Of a DNA stretch of 64,000 nucleotides, positions 18,889-28,118 are shown piece by piece. This DNA comes from DATAOG01 sp963753685 (GTDB taxonomy: Bacteria > Pseudomonadota > Alphaproteobacteria > Geminicoccales > Geminicoccaceae): the NCBI GenBank assembly GCA_963753685.1, contig CAVWDE010000002.1, positions 434,001 to 498,000 on the forward strand, in the 5' to 3' direction. Made by a program: the position numbers and the translations under genes. The notes beneath the pieces were generated by a model. The model ran no database searches. It was not told where the DNA came from and saw only the letters and a list, made by a program, of their open reading frames with translations. Each line of letters opens with the position of its first letter. The stretch's first letter is position 1.

Positions 18889-19305
18889 TCAGCAGGCGAT
18901 CGCCTGGACGTGGCCTTGCGCGGCGTAGGCGAGGATGCGCCGGTCGCGGGTCACCAGCGGTACATCGAGCTCTCGTGCGGTCGCGATCAGCAGCCGGTCG
19001 GCGGGATCCCGGTGCAGTTGGCCCGGCAGGTAGGACGCGCTCAGCGCAACCTTCGGCGCCAACGGTGCGAGGCGGATTCCCGGCCGGGCGAGGAGATCGG
19101 CGAGCCACGCCTGCGGGGTCGGCAGCAGGATCAGCGGGTTGCCGCGATACCGGGTCGCCAGGCCGATCTCCCAGCCGGTGATCGGCGAGATCAGCAGCTC
19201 GACCCGAGCCGCCGCCGCCCGGATCGCCTGCAGGGCCGCCGGAGCCAGGAAATCGCGGTTGCCGACCCAGATCGCCGCACAGGTGTCGAGCAGCATGCGC
19301 CGCAC
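18889..19305 (-). CDS. PIN-domain toxin VapC-like (module 2)
   Basis: Toxin of 138 residues. PIN residues are seen in LLDTCAAIWVG, ITGWEIGLATRY, HRDPADRLLIATA and VTRDRRILAYA. It starts with GTG 19305 or the ATG three codons later, just after the antitoxin stop, and is translated from the same message. Second of three PIN modules within seven kilobases. Confidence 0.88.
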   Translation of the reverse strand: MRRMLLDTCAAIWVGNRDFLAPAALQAIRAAAARVELLISPITGWEIGLATRYRGNPLILLPTPQAWLADLLARPGIRLAPLAPKVALSASYLPGQLHRDPADRLLIATARELDVPLVTRDRRILAYAAQGHVQAIAC

Positions 19306-19309
19306 CCGG

Positions 19310-19576
19310 CTAGAACGGCCCTTCGCCCAACTCGGCTTCCGGAATGTCCTCGAGAATCGGCGCCGTGAGGTCGAGATCGGGGGGGATGATCGCGCGGCCC
19401 TTCAGCGCCCCGTAGATGTCGGGCACCTCGCCGGGCGTCGGGGTGAGCTCCGCGATCGGCTTGCCGCGGCGGGTCACCACGACCTTGTCGTAGCGGCGCG
19501 CCTCGAGCTGCTTGAACAGCTCCAGGCACTTGGCCTTGAACGCGGTGACGTTGATCTCGAGCACGGCTTCGGTCAT
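19310..19576 (-). CDS. Phd/YefM-type antitoxin (module 2)
   Basis: An 88-residue antitoxin. It opens MTEAVLEINVTAFKAKCLELF, and VVVTRRGKPIAELTP is the Phd/YefM beta-hairpin signature; the tail is acidic (ILEDIPEAELGEGPF). ATG 19576 was chosen because a near-perfect operator (19587-19611) lies just upstream of it, so the longer frame from 19609 would start inside the operator. The toxin follows four bases after. Confidence 0.86.
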   Translation of the reverse strand: MTEAVLEINVTAFKAKCLELFKQLEARRYDKVVVTRRGKPIAELTPTPGEVPDIYGALKGRAIIPPDLDLTAPILEDIPEAELGEGPF

Positions 19577-19586
19577 GACGCATCTC

Positions 19587-19611
19587 ATATGGTCATTGCC
19601 AATGACCATAT
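19587..19611. promoter_or_regulatory. Perfect 11-bp palindrome, probable operator of toxin-antitoxin module 2
   Basis: ATATGGTCATT (19587-19597), spacer GCC, AATGACCATAT (19601-19611). It ends 10 bases upstream of the antitoxin ATG. Type II antitoxins normally repress their own promoter through such dyads, so autoregulation is the natural reading. Confidence 0.75.
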
Positions 19612-19675
19612 CGATGGTTGCGCCGCCGGGTCAAGCGCTCCATCATGCGCTCCTTGCCAGCGCGCGGGGTGCGCC

Positions 19676-20320
19676 ATGATCGAACCGTTGGGCGGCCCGG
19701 TCTACTGGCTGCCGTTCCTCCTGGGCTTCGTCGTCGCCTATCTGATCGGCTCGATCCCGTTCGGGCTGATCCTGGCCCGGGCGGGCGGCGCCGGCGACAT
19801 CCGCGCGATCGGCTCGGGCAACATCGGCGCCACCAACGTGCTGCGCACCGGCCGCAAGGGCCTGGCGCTGGCGACGCTCGTCCTCGATGCGCTCAAGGGC
19901 GCGCTGCCGGTCTGGCTCGCCTGGCGCTGGTTCGGCCCCGACATGGCGGTGACAGCCGGCCTCGGCGCGGTGGTCGGCCACTGCTTTCCGGTCTGGCTCA
20001 AGTTCCAGGGCGGCAAGGGGGTCGCGACCGCGGCCGGCGTGGTCCTGACGCTCACCCCGCTCGTCGGCCTGATCGTGCTCGCTCTCTTTGCTCTGATTGC
20101 CTTCGTCTCCCGCTACGTCTCGCTCGCCTCGATCCTGGGCGCGGCGGCCGCCGGCCCGGTCGCGTTCTGGCTCGGCCATGTTCAGGCGGCCGAACTCTAC
20201 CTCGCGCTCGCCCTGCTGATCATCATCAAGCACACCGCCAACATCCGCCGCCTCGTCGCGGGGCGGGAGTCCAAGCTCAGCCTCGGCGGCTCCAATTCAA
20301 ACTCGCAGGCTGAGGGATGA
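19676..20320 (+). CDS. plsY: Glycerol-3-phosphate acyltransferase PlsY
   Basis: Integral membrane enzyme that transfers acyl from acyl-phosphate to glycerol-3-phosphate, the first step of phospholipid synthesis. The product is 214 residues with several membrane helices. The conserved motifs are present: YLIGSIPFGLILAR, the glycine-rich RAIGSGNIGATNVLRTG, GHCFPVWLKFQGGKGVATA and, near the C-terminus, IIIKHTANIRRL. ATG 19676 gives MIEPLGGPVYWLPFL. It stands alone between two toxin-antitoxin modules that are on the other strand. Confidence 0.95.
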   Translation: MIEPLGGPVYWLPFLLGFVVAYLIGSIPFGLILARAGGAGDIRAIGSGNIGATNVLRTGRKGLALATLVLDALKGALPVWLAWRWFGPDMAVTAGLGAVVGHCFPVWLKFQGGKGVATAAGVVLTLTPLVGLIVLALFALIAFVSRYVSLASILGAAAAGPVAFWLGHVQAAELYLALALLIIIKHTANIRRLVAGRESKLSLGGSNSNSQAEG

Positions 20321-20372
20321 GCGCCTCGGGGCGACGGGTAGCGCCCGCCAATCCGCCCACGACCGCGCGTAC

Positions 20373-20828
20373 TCAGACCCGGATCGGTCGATCCGGTGGC
20401 AGCCTGACGAAGGGATCGACGAAGGGGACACCCAAGGGCTCGAAGTGGCGGGCGTTGTGGGTCAGGACCGTAAAGCCGCGGAGCTTGGCCGTCGCGGCGA
20501 TCGCCACGTCGACGAAACCGGGCGTGTGACCCTTGCTGCGCGCCAGGTCGGAAAGCCCGCCGGCGATCCGCGCCGCCCGCACGTCGAACGGCAGCACTCG
20601 TTGGTCGTAAAGGTGCAGCAGCGTTTCGAGCCAAGCGGCGAGATCGTCGGCCCTGCGCCTGGCCCCTTGCCGATGGAGCTTGGCGATCCCGGCCTCGAGC
20701 TCGGCGATCGAGACGGCGGACATGTAGAGATCGGCGGAATTCTCGTCCATCCAGGTCACCAGCGCCGCCCTCGATCGGGTCTTCGAAGGGGCCCCGGTCG
20801 AGATGATGTCGGTGTCGACGAGATACAC
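20373..20828 (-). CDS. PIN-domain toxin, VapC/FitB-like (module 3)
   Basis: Toxin of 151 residues. PIN residues are in YLVDTDIISTG, VSIAELEAGIAKL, PGFVDVAIAATA and VLTHNARHFEPLGV. The THNxxHF motif with an R/K-poor tail places it near the FitB subgroup and apart from modules 1 and 2. It follows its antitoxin by four bases. Confidence 0.87.
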   Translation of the reverse strand: MYLVDTDIISTGAPSKTRSRAALVTWMDENSADLYMSAVSIAELEAGIAKLHRQGARRRADDLAAWLETLLHLYDQRVLPFDVRAARIAGGLSDLARSKGHTPGFVDVAIAATAKLRGFTVLTHNARHFEPLGVPFVDPFVRLPPDRPIRV

Positions 20829-20832
20829 CCGC

Positions 20833-21075
20833 TCAGAGCTCGACCTCGCGCATCGGCGCAGGGTCGCGCTCGGGCAGATCGCCCGGCGCCAGCGGCGCCG
20901 ACATCAGGAGCCGACCGAACGACGGCACGCTCGACAGACGCTTCCAGTCCTCGAACCCGATCACGACCGCCTCGGGCCTGCCATGGCGGGTGATGATCGA
21001 CGGCTCGCCCCGAACCGCGTCGTCGACGACCGCGGACAAGGCGGCCTTGGCGTGGCGCAGCTGAATCTCGCGCAT
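20833..21075 (-). CDS. Phd/YefM-type antitoxin (module 3)
   Basis: An 80-residue antitoxin beginning MREIQLRHAKAALSAVVDDA, with SIITRHGRPEAVVIGFEDW as the characteristic beta-hairpin signature. GGAGGGG lies a few bases upstream of ATG 21075 and supports this start over an upstream in-frame ATG. An ATGAC/GTCAT dyad sits 16 to 32 bases upstream. Confidence 0.86.
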   Translation of the reverse strand: MREIQLRHAKAALSAVVDDAVRGEPSIITRHGRPEAVVIGFEDWKRLSSVPSFGRLLMSAPLAPGDLPERDPAPMREVEL

Positions 21076-21090
21076 GTCCCCCTCCAGCGG

Positions 21091-21107
21091 ATGACCATTG
21101 TAGTCAT
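21091..21107. promoter_or_regulatory. Imperfect dyad upstream of antitoxin 3
   Basis: ATGAC at 21091-21095 and GTCAT at 21103-21107 with a seven-base spacer. The string ATGACCAT is shared with the module 2 operator. A possible autoregulatory operator. Confidence 0.4.
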
Positions 21108-21198
21108 ATAGTGAGCGGGACCAGCGTGCAAGACATCCAGTCGGCAACCGGGCGCATGCAGGCGTGAGCGCGATCGGCGAGATAAATTCTACTCAGGG

Positions 21199-21227
21199 TT
21201 GACAGTCGATCTCTGATTTGCGCATCT
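21199..21227 (+). promoter_or_regulatory. Possible sigma70-type promoter for dprA
   Basis: A consensus TTGACA at 21199-21204, a 17-base spacer, then a weak GCATCT at 21222-21227, just before the dprA ATG at 21235. The -10 is poor and the leader would be very short. Confidence 0.25.
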
Positions 21228-21234
21228 TCGCACC

Positions 21235-22402
21235 ATGGCGCGAACCCTGTCACCGGCAGAAAAGCTCGACTGGCTGCAGCTGGCCCGATCGGGTGGGGTC
21301 GGGCCCAGGACCTTCTTCAAGTTGTTGGAGCGGTTCGGCAGCGCGCGCCGCGCGTTCGAGGAGCTGCCGCGGCTGGCGCGCGAGGCGGGCTCGGAGGAGC
21401 AGTGGCGCCGCTGCGGGCGGGACGAGGCCGAGGCGGAATTCGAGGCGTTGGAAAACCTCGGCTGCGAGCTGATCGCCAAGGGGGAGGCCGGGTACCCGGA
21501 GCGCCTGGCCGAGATCGCCGACCCGCCACCCTTGCTGATCGTGCTGGGCCGCGCTCGAGCTGCTGTCGGCGGCAGGCGTCGCGATCGTCGGCGCCCGCAA
21601 CGCCAGCGCCAACGGCAGAATGTTCGCCAAGGGCCTGGCGGGCGAGCTCGCGGCCGGCGGGCTGGTCGTCGTCTCGGGGCTCGCACGCGGCATCGACACC
21701 GCGGCGCACGAGGGCGCGCTCGCGGCCGGCGGCGCCACGATCGCGGTGATCGCCTCGGGCATCGACGTGCCCTATCCCGAGGACAACGCGGCGCTCATGG
21801 CGCGGATCGCCGAGACCGGTGCCGTGGTCACCGAGCGGCCGCCCGGCAGCGTGCCGCAGGCGCGCCATTTTCCGAGGCGCAACCGGCTGATCGCCGGCCT
21901 CTCGCTCGGGGTCGTGGTGGTCGAGGCGGCGCCGCAGTCGGGCTCGCTGATCACCGCGCGGCTGGCCGCCGAGCAGGGCCGCGAGGTCATGGCGGTGCCG
22001 GGCAGCCCGCTCGACCCGCGCCATCGCGGCACCAACCAATTGCTGCGCGACGGCGCCACGATGATCGAGACCGCGGCCGACGTCCGCGCCGCGCTCGGCC
22101 CGTTCCAGGTGGCGCCAAAGACAGCGCGTGCGGAGCCGAAGCCGCGCCGGATGGCGTCCGAGCGCCGCCCTTCACCGTCCGCACCAGCGCCCTCGGTGCG
22201 AATGGCGGCCGCTTGCGCGACCAACGGCGACCTTGCCGACCGCGTGCGCGAGCGGCTCGGGCCCGAGCCGCTGCTGGTTGACGAACTGATCCGGCAGTGT
22301 CATGCGTCGACCGCCGAGGTGCAGCGAGCGTTGCTCGAGCTCGAGCTCGACGGGCGCATCGAGAGGCATCCCGGCAACCGGGTCTCCCTTGCATTGGCCT
22401 GA
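21235..22402 (+). pseudogene. dprA: DNA-processing protein DprA, frameshifted in this sequence
   Basis: Rossmann-fold protein that loads RecA on incoming single-stranded DNA during transformation. The N-terminal SAM-like part starts MARTLSPAEKLDWLQLAR and ends near ADPPPLLIVLG. The Rossmann domain is in the next frame: VAIVGARNASANGRMFAKGL, VVSGLARGIDTAAHEGAL, VPYPEDNAALMARIAE, RRNRLIAGLSLGVVVVEA, SGSLITARLAAEQGREVMAV and GTNQLLRDGA. A C-terminal winged-helix domain follows an Ala/Pro-rich linker. Removing one C at 21549-21550 joins the frames as VLGALELLSAAGVAIVGARN. topA begins about 80 bases later, the usual dprA-topA order. Confidence 0.92.
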
Positions 22403-22484
22403 CCCGGGCACATATCAGGGGCGCCGCGTCGATCCCTGACGCTCAGGGGTGCGCGCCCATCCAGGGAAGGGCCGTCTTCGCCGC

Positions 22485-25137
22485 ATGGACGTCGTCGTCG
22501 TCGAATCCCCGACCAAAGCCAAGACCATCAACAAATACCTGGGCTCAGGCTACCGCGTGCTGTCCAGCTATGGGCATGTGCGCGACCTGCCGGAGAAGGA
22601 CGGCTCGGTCCTGCCCGAAGAGGATTTCCGGATCATCTACGAGCCGCTCGCCGACCGCAAGCCGCGGCTCAAAGAGATCGCGAGCGCGGTCAAGGGCGCG
22701 CAGCATCTCTATCTCGCGACCGACCCGGACCGCGAGGGCGAGGCGATCTCCTGGCATCTGGTGGCGGCGCTGAACGAGCTCGGCGCGATCAACGGGGTCG
22801 ATGTCAAGCGGGTGGTGTTCTACGAGATCACCAAGGGGGCGGTGCTCGAGGCGATGCGCCATCCGCGCGAGCTCGACGTCGACCTGATCGACGCCTACCA
22901 GGCTAGGCGCGCGCTCGACTATCTGGTCGGCTTCACCCTCTCGCCGGTGCTGTGGCGCAAGCTCCAGGGCTCGCGCTCGGCCGGCCGCGTGCAGTCGGTG
23001 GCGCTGCGCCTGATCTGCGAGCGCGAGAACGAGATCGAGGCGTTCAAGCCGCGCGAGTACTGGACCATCGATGGCCAGTTCGCGACCCCCGCGGGCGCCA
23101 CCTTCGGCGCCGGCCTGTCCCGCCTCGATGGCAAGAAAGCTGGGAAAATTCGATCTCGCGAGCGAGGCGGACGCGAAGCGCGCGCTCGGGCTGATCGAGG
23201 CCCGGGAGTTTACGGTCGAGAGCCTCGAGAAAAAACAGGTCCAGCGCCATCCAGCACCGCCGTTCGTGACCTCGACCCTGCAGCAGGAGGCCTCCCGCAA
23301 GCTCGGCTTCGGCGCCGATCGCACCATGCGCACCGCCCAGCGTCTGTTCGAGGGCATAGCACTCGAGGGCGAGACGGTCGGCCTGATCACCTACATGCGC
23401 ACCGACAGCGTGCAGATCTCGCGCGAGGCGCTCGCCGCCTGCCGGCAGCAGATCGCCAAGCGCTACGGCGAGCGCTACGTCCCTGAGCAGCCGCGCGCCT
23501 ATCGCACGCGCACCAAGAACGCCCAGGAGGCGCACGAAGCGATCCGGCCGACCGAGCTCAGCCGCGCGCCGGAGGACGTCGCGCGCTTCCTCGACCACGA
23601 CCAGCGCCGGCTGTACGAGCTGATCTGGAAGCGCACCATGGCGAGCCAGATGGCGAGTGCCCTGCTCGACCGGGTGATCGCCGATCTGAGCTCGGCCGAC
23701 GGTGAGGTCGGCTTTCGCGCGACCGGCTCGACCATCGCCTTCGACGGGTTTTTCCGCCTCTACCAGGAAGGCCGGGACGATCCCGCCCAGGACGACGACG
23801 AGGCCGGCGGCATCCTGCCGCCGATGGCGCCGGGCGATCCCTTGCGCCGCGGCGAGGTCCTGCCCAAGCAGCACTTCACCGAGCCGCCGCCCCGCTACAC
23901 CGAGGCGAGCCTGGTAAGGAAACTCGAGGAGCTCGGCATCGGCCGGCCCTCGACCTACGCCAGCATCATCTCCGTGCTGCAGGAGCGCAACTATGTGCGC
24001 CTGGAGCAGAAGCGCTTCCGGCCCGAGGATCGCGGCCGGCTGGTGACGGCGTTCCTGGTCGCGTTCTTCGACCAGTACGTGCAGCCGGGCTTCACCGCCG
24101 ATCTGGAGGGCCAGCTCGACGACGTCGCGGCCGGCGCCCGGCACTGGAAGCAGGTGCTGCGCGAGTTCTGGAACCCGTTCAGCGGCCAGGTGGACGAGGT
24201 CAAGGAGCGCCGCGTCGCCGAGGTCATCGATGCGCTGAATGAGCTCCTGGCGCCGCTCCTGTTCCCGCCCCGCGAGGGCGGCGGCGATCCGCGCGTGTGT
24301 CCGCTCTGCGGCAACGGCCAGCTGAGCCTGAAGCTCGGCCGGTACGGCGCCTTCGTCGGCTGCTCGAACTACCCGGAGTGCCGGTTCACCCGCAAGCTCG
24401 GGGTCAAGGCCGAGGAGGGCGAGACGGATGGCGAGCCGAAGCAGCGCGTGATCGGCGTCGATCCCGCGACCGCCGAGGAGGTGCTGCTCAGGCGCGGGCC
24501 GTATGGTGTCTACGTCCAGCGCGGCCATGGCGAGAGCTTGAAGCGCTCCTCGCTGCCGCCCAATCTCGAGGCGGCCGAGCTCGACCTCGAGACCGCGCTG
24601 GCGCTGCTCGCTCTGCCGCGCGAGCTCGGCCGCCACCCCGAGACCGGCCAGCCGATCGAGGCCGGCATCAACCGCTACGGCCCTTATATCAAACACGACC
24701 ACTTCGTCCGCCTCGGGCCCGGGGACGACGTGCTGACGATCGGCATGAACCGCGCGATTGCGCTCTTGGCCGAGGCGGGCAGCAAGCAGCGGCCCGCGCC
24801 GAAGGCGCTGAAGGAACTCGGGGCCCATCCCAAGGACGGCAAGCCGGTCACGCTGTACGAGGGCCGGTTCGGCCCCTACCTCAAGCATGGCAAGCAGATC
24901 GCCAGCCTGCGCAAGGGCGAGAGTGCGGAGGAGCTGACCCTCGAGCGGGCGGCTCAGCTGCTCGCCGAGCGCGCCGCCAAAGGCAAGAGCGGTGCCAAAG
25001 GCAAGGCTGGAGCCAAAGCGAAGATCGAGCCGAAGTCCGGGCCCAAACCGGTGCGCACGGCGGCGGGCAAGCGCGCGGCCAGCACGGCCAAGGGGCGCGG
25101 CCGGGTGGCAGCGCCGAAGAAGGCAGCCGCCGAGTGA
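22485..25137 (+). pseudogene. topA: DNA topoisomerase I TopA, frameshifted in this sequence
   Basis: Type IA topoisomerase that relaxes negative supercoils; normally essential. The TOPRIM domain starts MDVVVVESPTKAKTINKYLG and holds LATDPDREGEAISWHL. The frame is lost near residue 218 (SRLDGKK) and resumes one frame later with LGKFDLASEADAKRALGLIE. The catalytic tyrosine is in LITYMRTDSVQIS, and RPSTYASIISVLQERNYV follows. One C4 zinc ribbon (CPLCGNG ... CSNYPEC) and TopA C-terminal repeats follow, then a Lys/Ala-rich tail typical of alphaproteobacteria. Deleting one A of AAA at 23136-23138 restores the frame. A broken topA would be lethal, so this is almost certainly a sequence error. Confidence 0.95.
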
Positions 25138-25191
25138 TGGGTTGCGCGCTCCTGAGCGCCGGGCCCACCGGGCACGACCGGACCTGAATCG

Positions 25192-27441
25192 ATGGTCAAG
25201 GCGGCGGCGCGCCGGCCACGGTCGTCATCGGCCGGGCGGCTGCCGGGTCGCGACGAGCTGCAGCACTACCTCGAGGGCAACCCGGATGCGGCGACGCTCC
25301 GCGATCTCGCGCGCGCCTTCCAGCTCAAAGGTCAGGATCGCACCGAGCTGAAGCGCCTGCTGCGCGAGCTGAAGCCCGACGTCACACGTAGCGGACGGCG
25401 GGCGGCGGGTGCCGGGCGGTTGCCGCCGGTCGCGGTGCTCGAGGTGACCGGGGTCGATCCGGATGGCGAGCTGATCGCGCGGCCGGCGGCCAAGGCGCAG
25501 GACGATCCGAGCCCGGCGTCGATTGTGCTGCTGCATGACGCGGCGCGTGGGCGGGCGCCGGGGATCGGCGACCGGGTGCTGGCGAAGATCAGCCAGCGGG
25601 GCGGCGAGGCGCAGGGCAAGATCATCCGCGTCCTGCCGCGTTCGCCCGCGCGCGTGATCGGCACCGTCGAGCGGGTCGGCCTGGGCCTCGGCATCCGGCC
25701 GGCGGGCGCCCGTGGGCGCGAGCTCGAGCTGCACGCCGCCGATGCCGGGGGCGCAGAGCCCGGCGAGCTGGTGGTCGCGGAGCGGATCGGGGAGCGCGCG
25801 CTCGGTGCGGATCGCGCCCGCGTGCTCGAGCGGCTGGGACGGCCGGGCGATCCGCGCACGGTCTCGCTGCTCGCCGCCCACAGCCTGGAGCTCAGGATCG
25901 CGTTTCCGCCCGAGGTCGAGGGCCTGAGCGCGGCCGATCTCACTCCCTGGTCGCCCGCGGGCCGGGAGGATCTGCGCGCGCTGCCGCTGGTCACGATCGA
26001 TGGCGCGGACGCGCGCGATTTCGACGATGCGGTTGCGGCAGCACCCGATGACGATCCGGCCAATCCCGGCGGCTGGCAGGTGGTGGTCGCGATCGCCGAC
26101 GTTTCTCATTATGTCCGGCCGGAGGACCCGGTCGATCGCGAGGCGCGCCAGCGCGGCAACTCGGTCTACTTCCCGGACCGGGTCCTGCCGATGCTGCCGG
26201 AGGTGCTGTCCAACGACCTCTGCTCGCTGCGCCCCGATGCCGAGCGTGCCTGCGTGGCGGTGCGCATGGTGTTCGACCGGCAGGGCCGGAAGCTTCGCCA
26301 TCGGTTCGAGCGCGCCGTCATGCGCTCGCGAGCAAGGCTCACCTACAAGGCGGTACAGGCGGCGGCCGATGGCGCGCCGGACGGCCTCACGGCGCCCTTG
26401 CTGGCGCCGGTCATCCGGCCGCTCTACGGCGCCTTCGGGGCGCTGCTCGAGGCCCGCCGCCGGCGCGGCACGCTCGACCTCGATCTGCCCGAGACCACGG
26501 TCCGGCTCGATGCCGACGGCCGGCCGGTCGCGATCGAGCGCCAGGACCGGCTGGATTCGCACCGCCTGATCGAGGAGTTCATGATCGCCGCCAACGTCGC
26601 CGCGGCCGAGACCCTGGAGCAGGCCGGCTGGCCCTGCATGTACCGGGTCCACGACCGGCCCGACCCGGTCAAGCTCGAAGGCCTGGCGCAGCTGCTGGAG
26701 CAGCTCGGCCTCGGGCGCGGCCGGGGCGACCTCGCGCGGCCCCGGGACGTCGCCCGGCTGCTCGAGCGCCTGCACGAGCATGAGCTGGCGCCCTTGATCT
26801 CCAATCTTTTGCTCCGGGCGCAGAGCCAGGCGGTCTACAGCCCGAACAACATCGGCCACTACGGCCTCAATCTCGGGCGCTACGCCCACTTCACCTCGCC
26901 GATCCGGCGCTATTCCGACCTGCTGGTGCACCGCGCGCTGATCCGGGCGCTCAAGCTCGGCGAGGGTGGCCTGCCGGATGCCGGGGTCGACTGGCATGAG
27001 CTCGGCACCTGGCTGTCGCGCTGCGAGCGGGTCGCGATGGAGGCCGAGCGCAGCGCGCGCAGCCGCTTCACAGCGTTGCTGCTCGCCGAACGGATCGGCA
27101 GCGCGTTCGAAGGGACGATCGTCAGCGTGCAGCGCTTCGGGCTGTTCGTGCAGCTCGCCGAGACCCTCGCCGACGGCCTCGTGCCGATCGGCACGCTGGG
27201 CGCGGAGTTCTTCGCCCACGATGCCGGCCGGCACGCGCTGATCGGTCAGGAGAGCGGGGTCGTGTTCGCGCTCGGCGACCGGGTCCGGGTCGAGCTGGTC
27301 GAGGTCGACACGCTCGTGGGCCAGCTTGCCTTCCGCCTGCTCGAGCACACGCCCGGGGCCGCGGCGCTGGCCGCCGCCGAGGCCTGGCGCCGGCGCCCGC
27401 GGCGCCCGACCGGCCTGCGCCGGCGCTCCACCCGGCGGTAG
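25192..27441 (+). CDS. rnr: Ribonuclease R
   Basis: RNB-family 3'-5' exoribonuclease that degrades structured RNA, 749 residues. The N-terminal part holds a helix-turn-helix-like segment (ATLRDLARAFQLKGQDRTEL) and cold-shock-type RNA-binding domains. The RNB active site reads VTIDGADARDFDDAVAA with four Asp; IADVSHYVRPEDPVDREAR and SPIRRYSDLLVHRAL are also typical. A C-terminal S1 domain (FEGTIVSVQRFGLFVQL) is followed by a short basic tail. It begins 54 bases after topA, a common alphaproteobacterial arrangement. Confidence 0.95.
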   Translation: MVKAAARRPRSSSAGRLPGRDELQHYLEGNPDAATLRDLARAFQLKGQDRTELKRLLRELKPDVTRSGRRAAGAGRLPPVAVLEVTGVDPDGELIARPAAKAQDDPSPASIVLLHDAARGRAPGIGDRVLAKISQRGGEAQGKIIRVLPRSPARVIGTVERVGLGLGIRPAGARGRELELHAADAGGAEPGELVVAERIGERALGADRARVLERLGRPGDPRTVSLLAAHSLELRIAFPPEVEGLSAADLTPWSPAGREDLRALPLVTIDGADARDFDDAVAAAPDDDPANPGGWQVVVAIADVSHYVRPEDPVDREARQRGNSVYFPDRVLPMLPEVLSNDLCSLRPDAERACVAVRMVFDRQGRKLRHRFERAVMRSRARLTYKAVQAAADGAPDGLTAPLLAPVIRPLYGAFGALLEARRRRGTLDLDLPETTVRLDADGRPVAIERQDRLDSHRLIEEFMIAANVAAAETLEQAGWPCMYRVHDRPDPVKLEGLAQLLEQLGLGRGRGDLARPRDVARLLERLHEHELAPLISNLLLRAQSQAVYSPNNIGHYGLNLGRYAHFTSPIRRYSDLLVHRALIRALKLGEGGLPDAGVDWHELGTWLSRCERVAMEAERSARSRFTALLLAERIGSAFEGTIVSVQRFGLFVQLAETLADGLVPIGTLGAEFFAHDAGRHALIGQESGVVFALGDRVRVELVEVDTLVGQLAFRLLEHTPGAAALAAAEAWRRRPRRPTGLRRRSTRR

Positions 27442-27605
27442 GGCACAAAACGCATCCCTTGGCTCACCTGCATGCCCGGCCTTGAGCCAGCGACGAGCCC
27501 CCTACGCGCCATGCAGGGTGACATCCGAAATCGGGCGTTGCTCCTGCCCGATCGACCTCCTGGTGGTCGGCGCCGCCGCCGCTCCGGGACATCCTGAGAG
27601 CCTGT

Positions 27606-27670
27606 CAAAGAATGCCCGAAATGCTCCGATCGGGCGGCAAAGCGCCAATGATTTCAACGGGCATTCTTTG
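27606..27670. repeat. 13-bp inverted repeat with 39-base loop
   Basis: CAAAGAATGCCCG at 27606-27618 and CGGGCATTCTTTG at 27658-27670 are exact reverse complements. The left arm is preceded by GAGAGCCTGT, reminiscent of some insertion-sequence ends, but no transposase is near. The structure could be a miniature element or an RNA hairpin. Confidence 0.6.
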
Positions 27671-27802
27671 GCGGGCCCGATTGATTTACAAACTCTGAGT
27701 GCAGCTACCCGCTCCTCTCCCGCAAGGGAAGGACGCCAGCTGGACGAAGTTTGTGCCCCTCTCCGGCGGTTTGCAGGACCTTCCGTACAGGGCTGTGACC
27801 GA

Positions 27803-27818
27803 TTAACCCGACGTTAAC
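27803..27818. promoter_or_regulatory. CtrA-like box TTAA-N7-TTAAC
   Basis: TTAACCCGACGTTAAC matches the CtrA consensus TTAA-N7-TTAA known from Caulobacter. It sits 30 bases before the 24-bp inverted repeat and is not directly upstream of a recognised protein gene. Confidence 0.45.
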
Positions 27819-27847
27819 GATTTGGCGTTAAAACCTATCTTCGGCGG

Positions 27848-27918
27848 GTCCATGGGACCGTGGGAATGCGTACGCTTGGTCGACCCTGCGAGGCACGCAC
27901 TCCCACGGTCGCATGGAC
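27848..27918 (-). repeat. 24-bp imperfect inverted repeat, possible RNA hairpin
   Basis: Left arm 27848-27871 and right arm 27895-27918 match at 22 of 24 positions around a 23-base loop. In a minus-strand transcript one of the two mismatches becomes a G-U pair, so the structure is more stable in that direction. It could be a small RNA, a strong terminator or a repeat element; comparison with the rest of the genome is needed to tell. Confidence 0.55.
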
Positions 27919-27946
27919 CTGGATGAAGCACGATAGAAGGCAAAGG

Positions 27947-27961
27947 TTAAGCAATAGCTAA
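27947..27961. promoter_or_regulatory. Degenerate CtrA-like box
   Basis: TTAAGCAATAGCTAA, a TTAA-N7-CTAA element one base off the CtrA consensus, on the other side of the long inverted repeat. Confidence 0.25.
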
Positions 27962-28118
27962 GGCCACGGAGCCGGATATGGATCGGGTCTGAATCCGGCA
28001 TCGATGACCGCGACACCGGATCCAGGAGGCATATCCCGCGTCGTCACAAAGATGCCGCCTTGCCGTCGCCGTCGATGCTTTGGTCGCAATCCTCGGCTCG
28101 AGCAGCCGCGGCTCGGGG

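Larger units (their letters stand above)
27442..28118. other. Structured intergenic region between rnr and pirin genes
   Basis: A 677-base gap between convergent genes with no convincing reading frame. It holds a 13-bp inverted repeat with a 39-base loop (27606-27670), a CtrA-like TTAA-N7-TTAA box (27803), a 24-bp imperfect inverted repeat (27848-27918) and a second degenerate TTAA-N7-CTAA box (27947). Each is listed separately. A small RNA or a decayed insertion sequence are both possible. Confidence 0.5.

Noticed and set aside
27442..28118. CRISPR array or tRNA in the structured intergenic region
   Set aside because: Only single inverted repeats occur, with no regularly spaced direct repeats and no cloverleaf.
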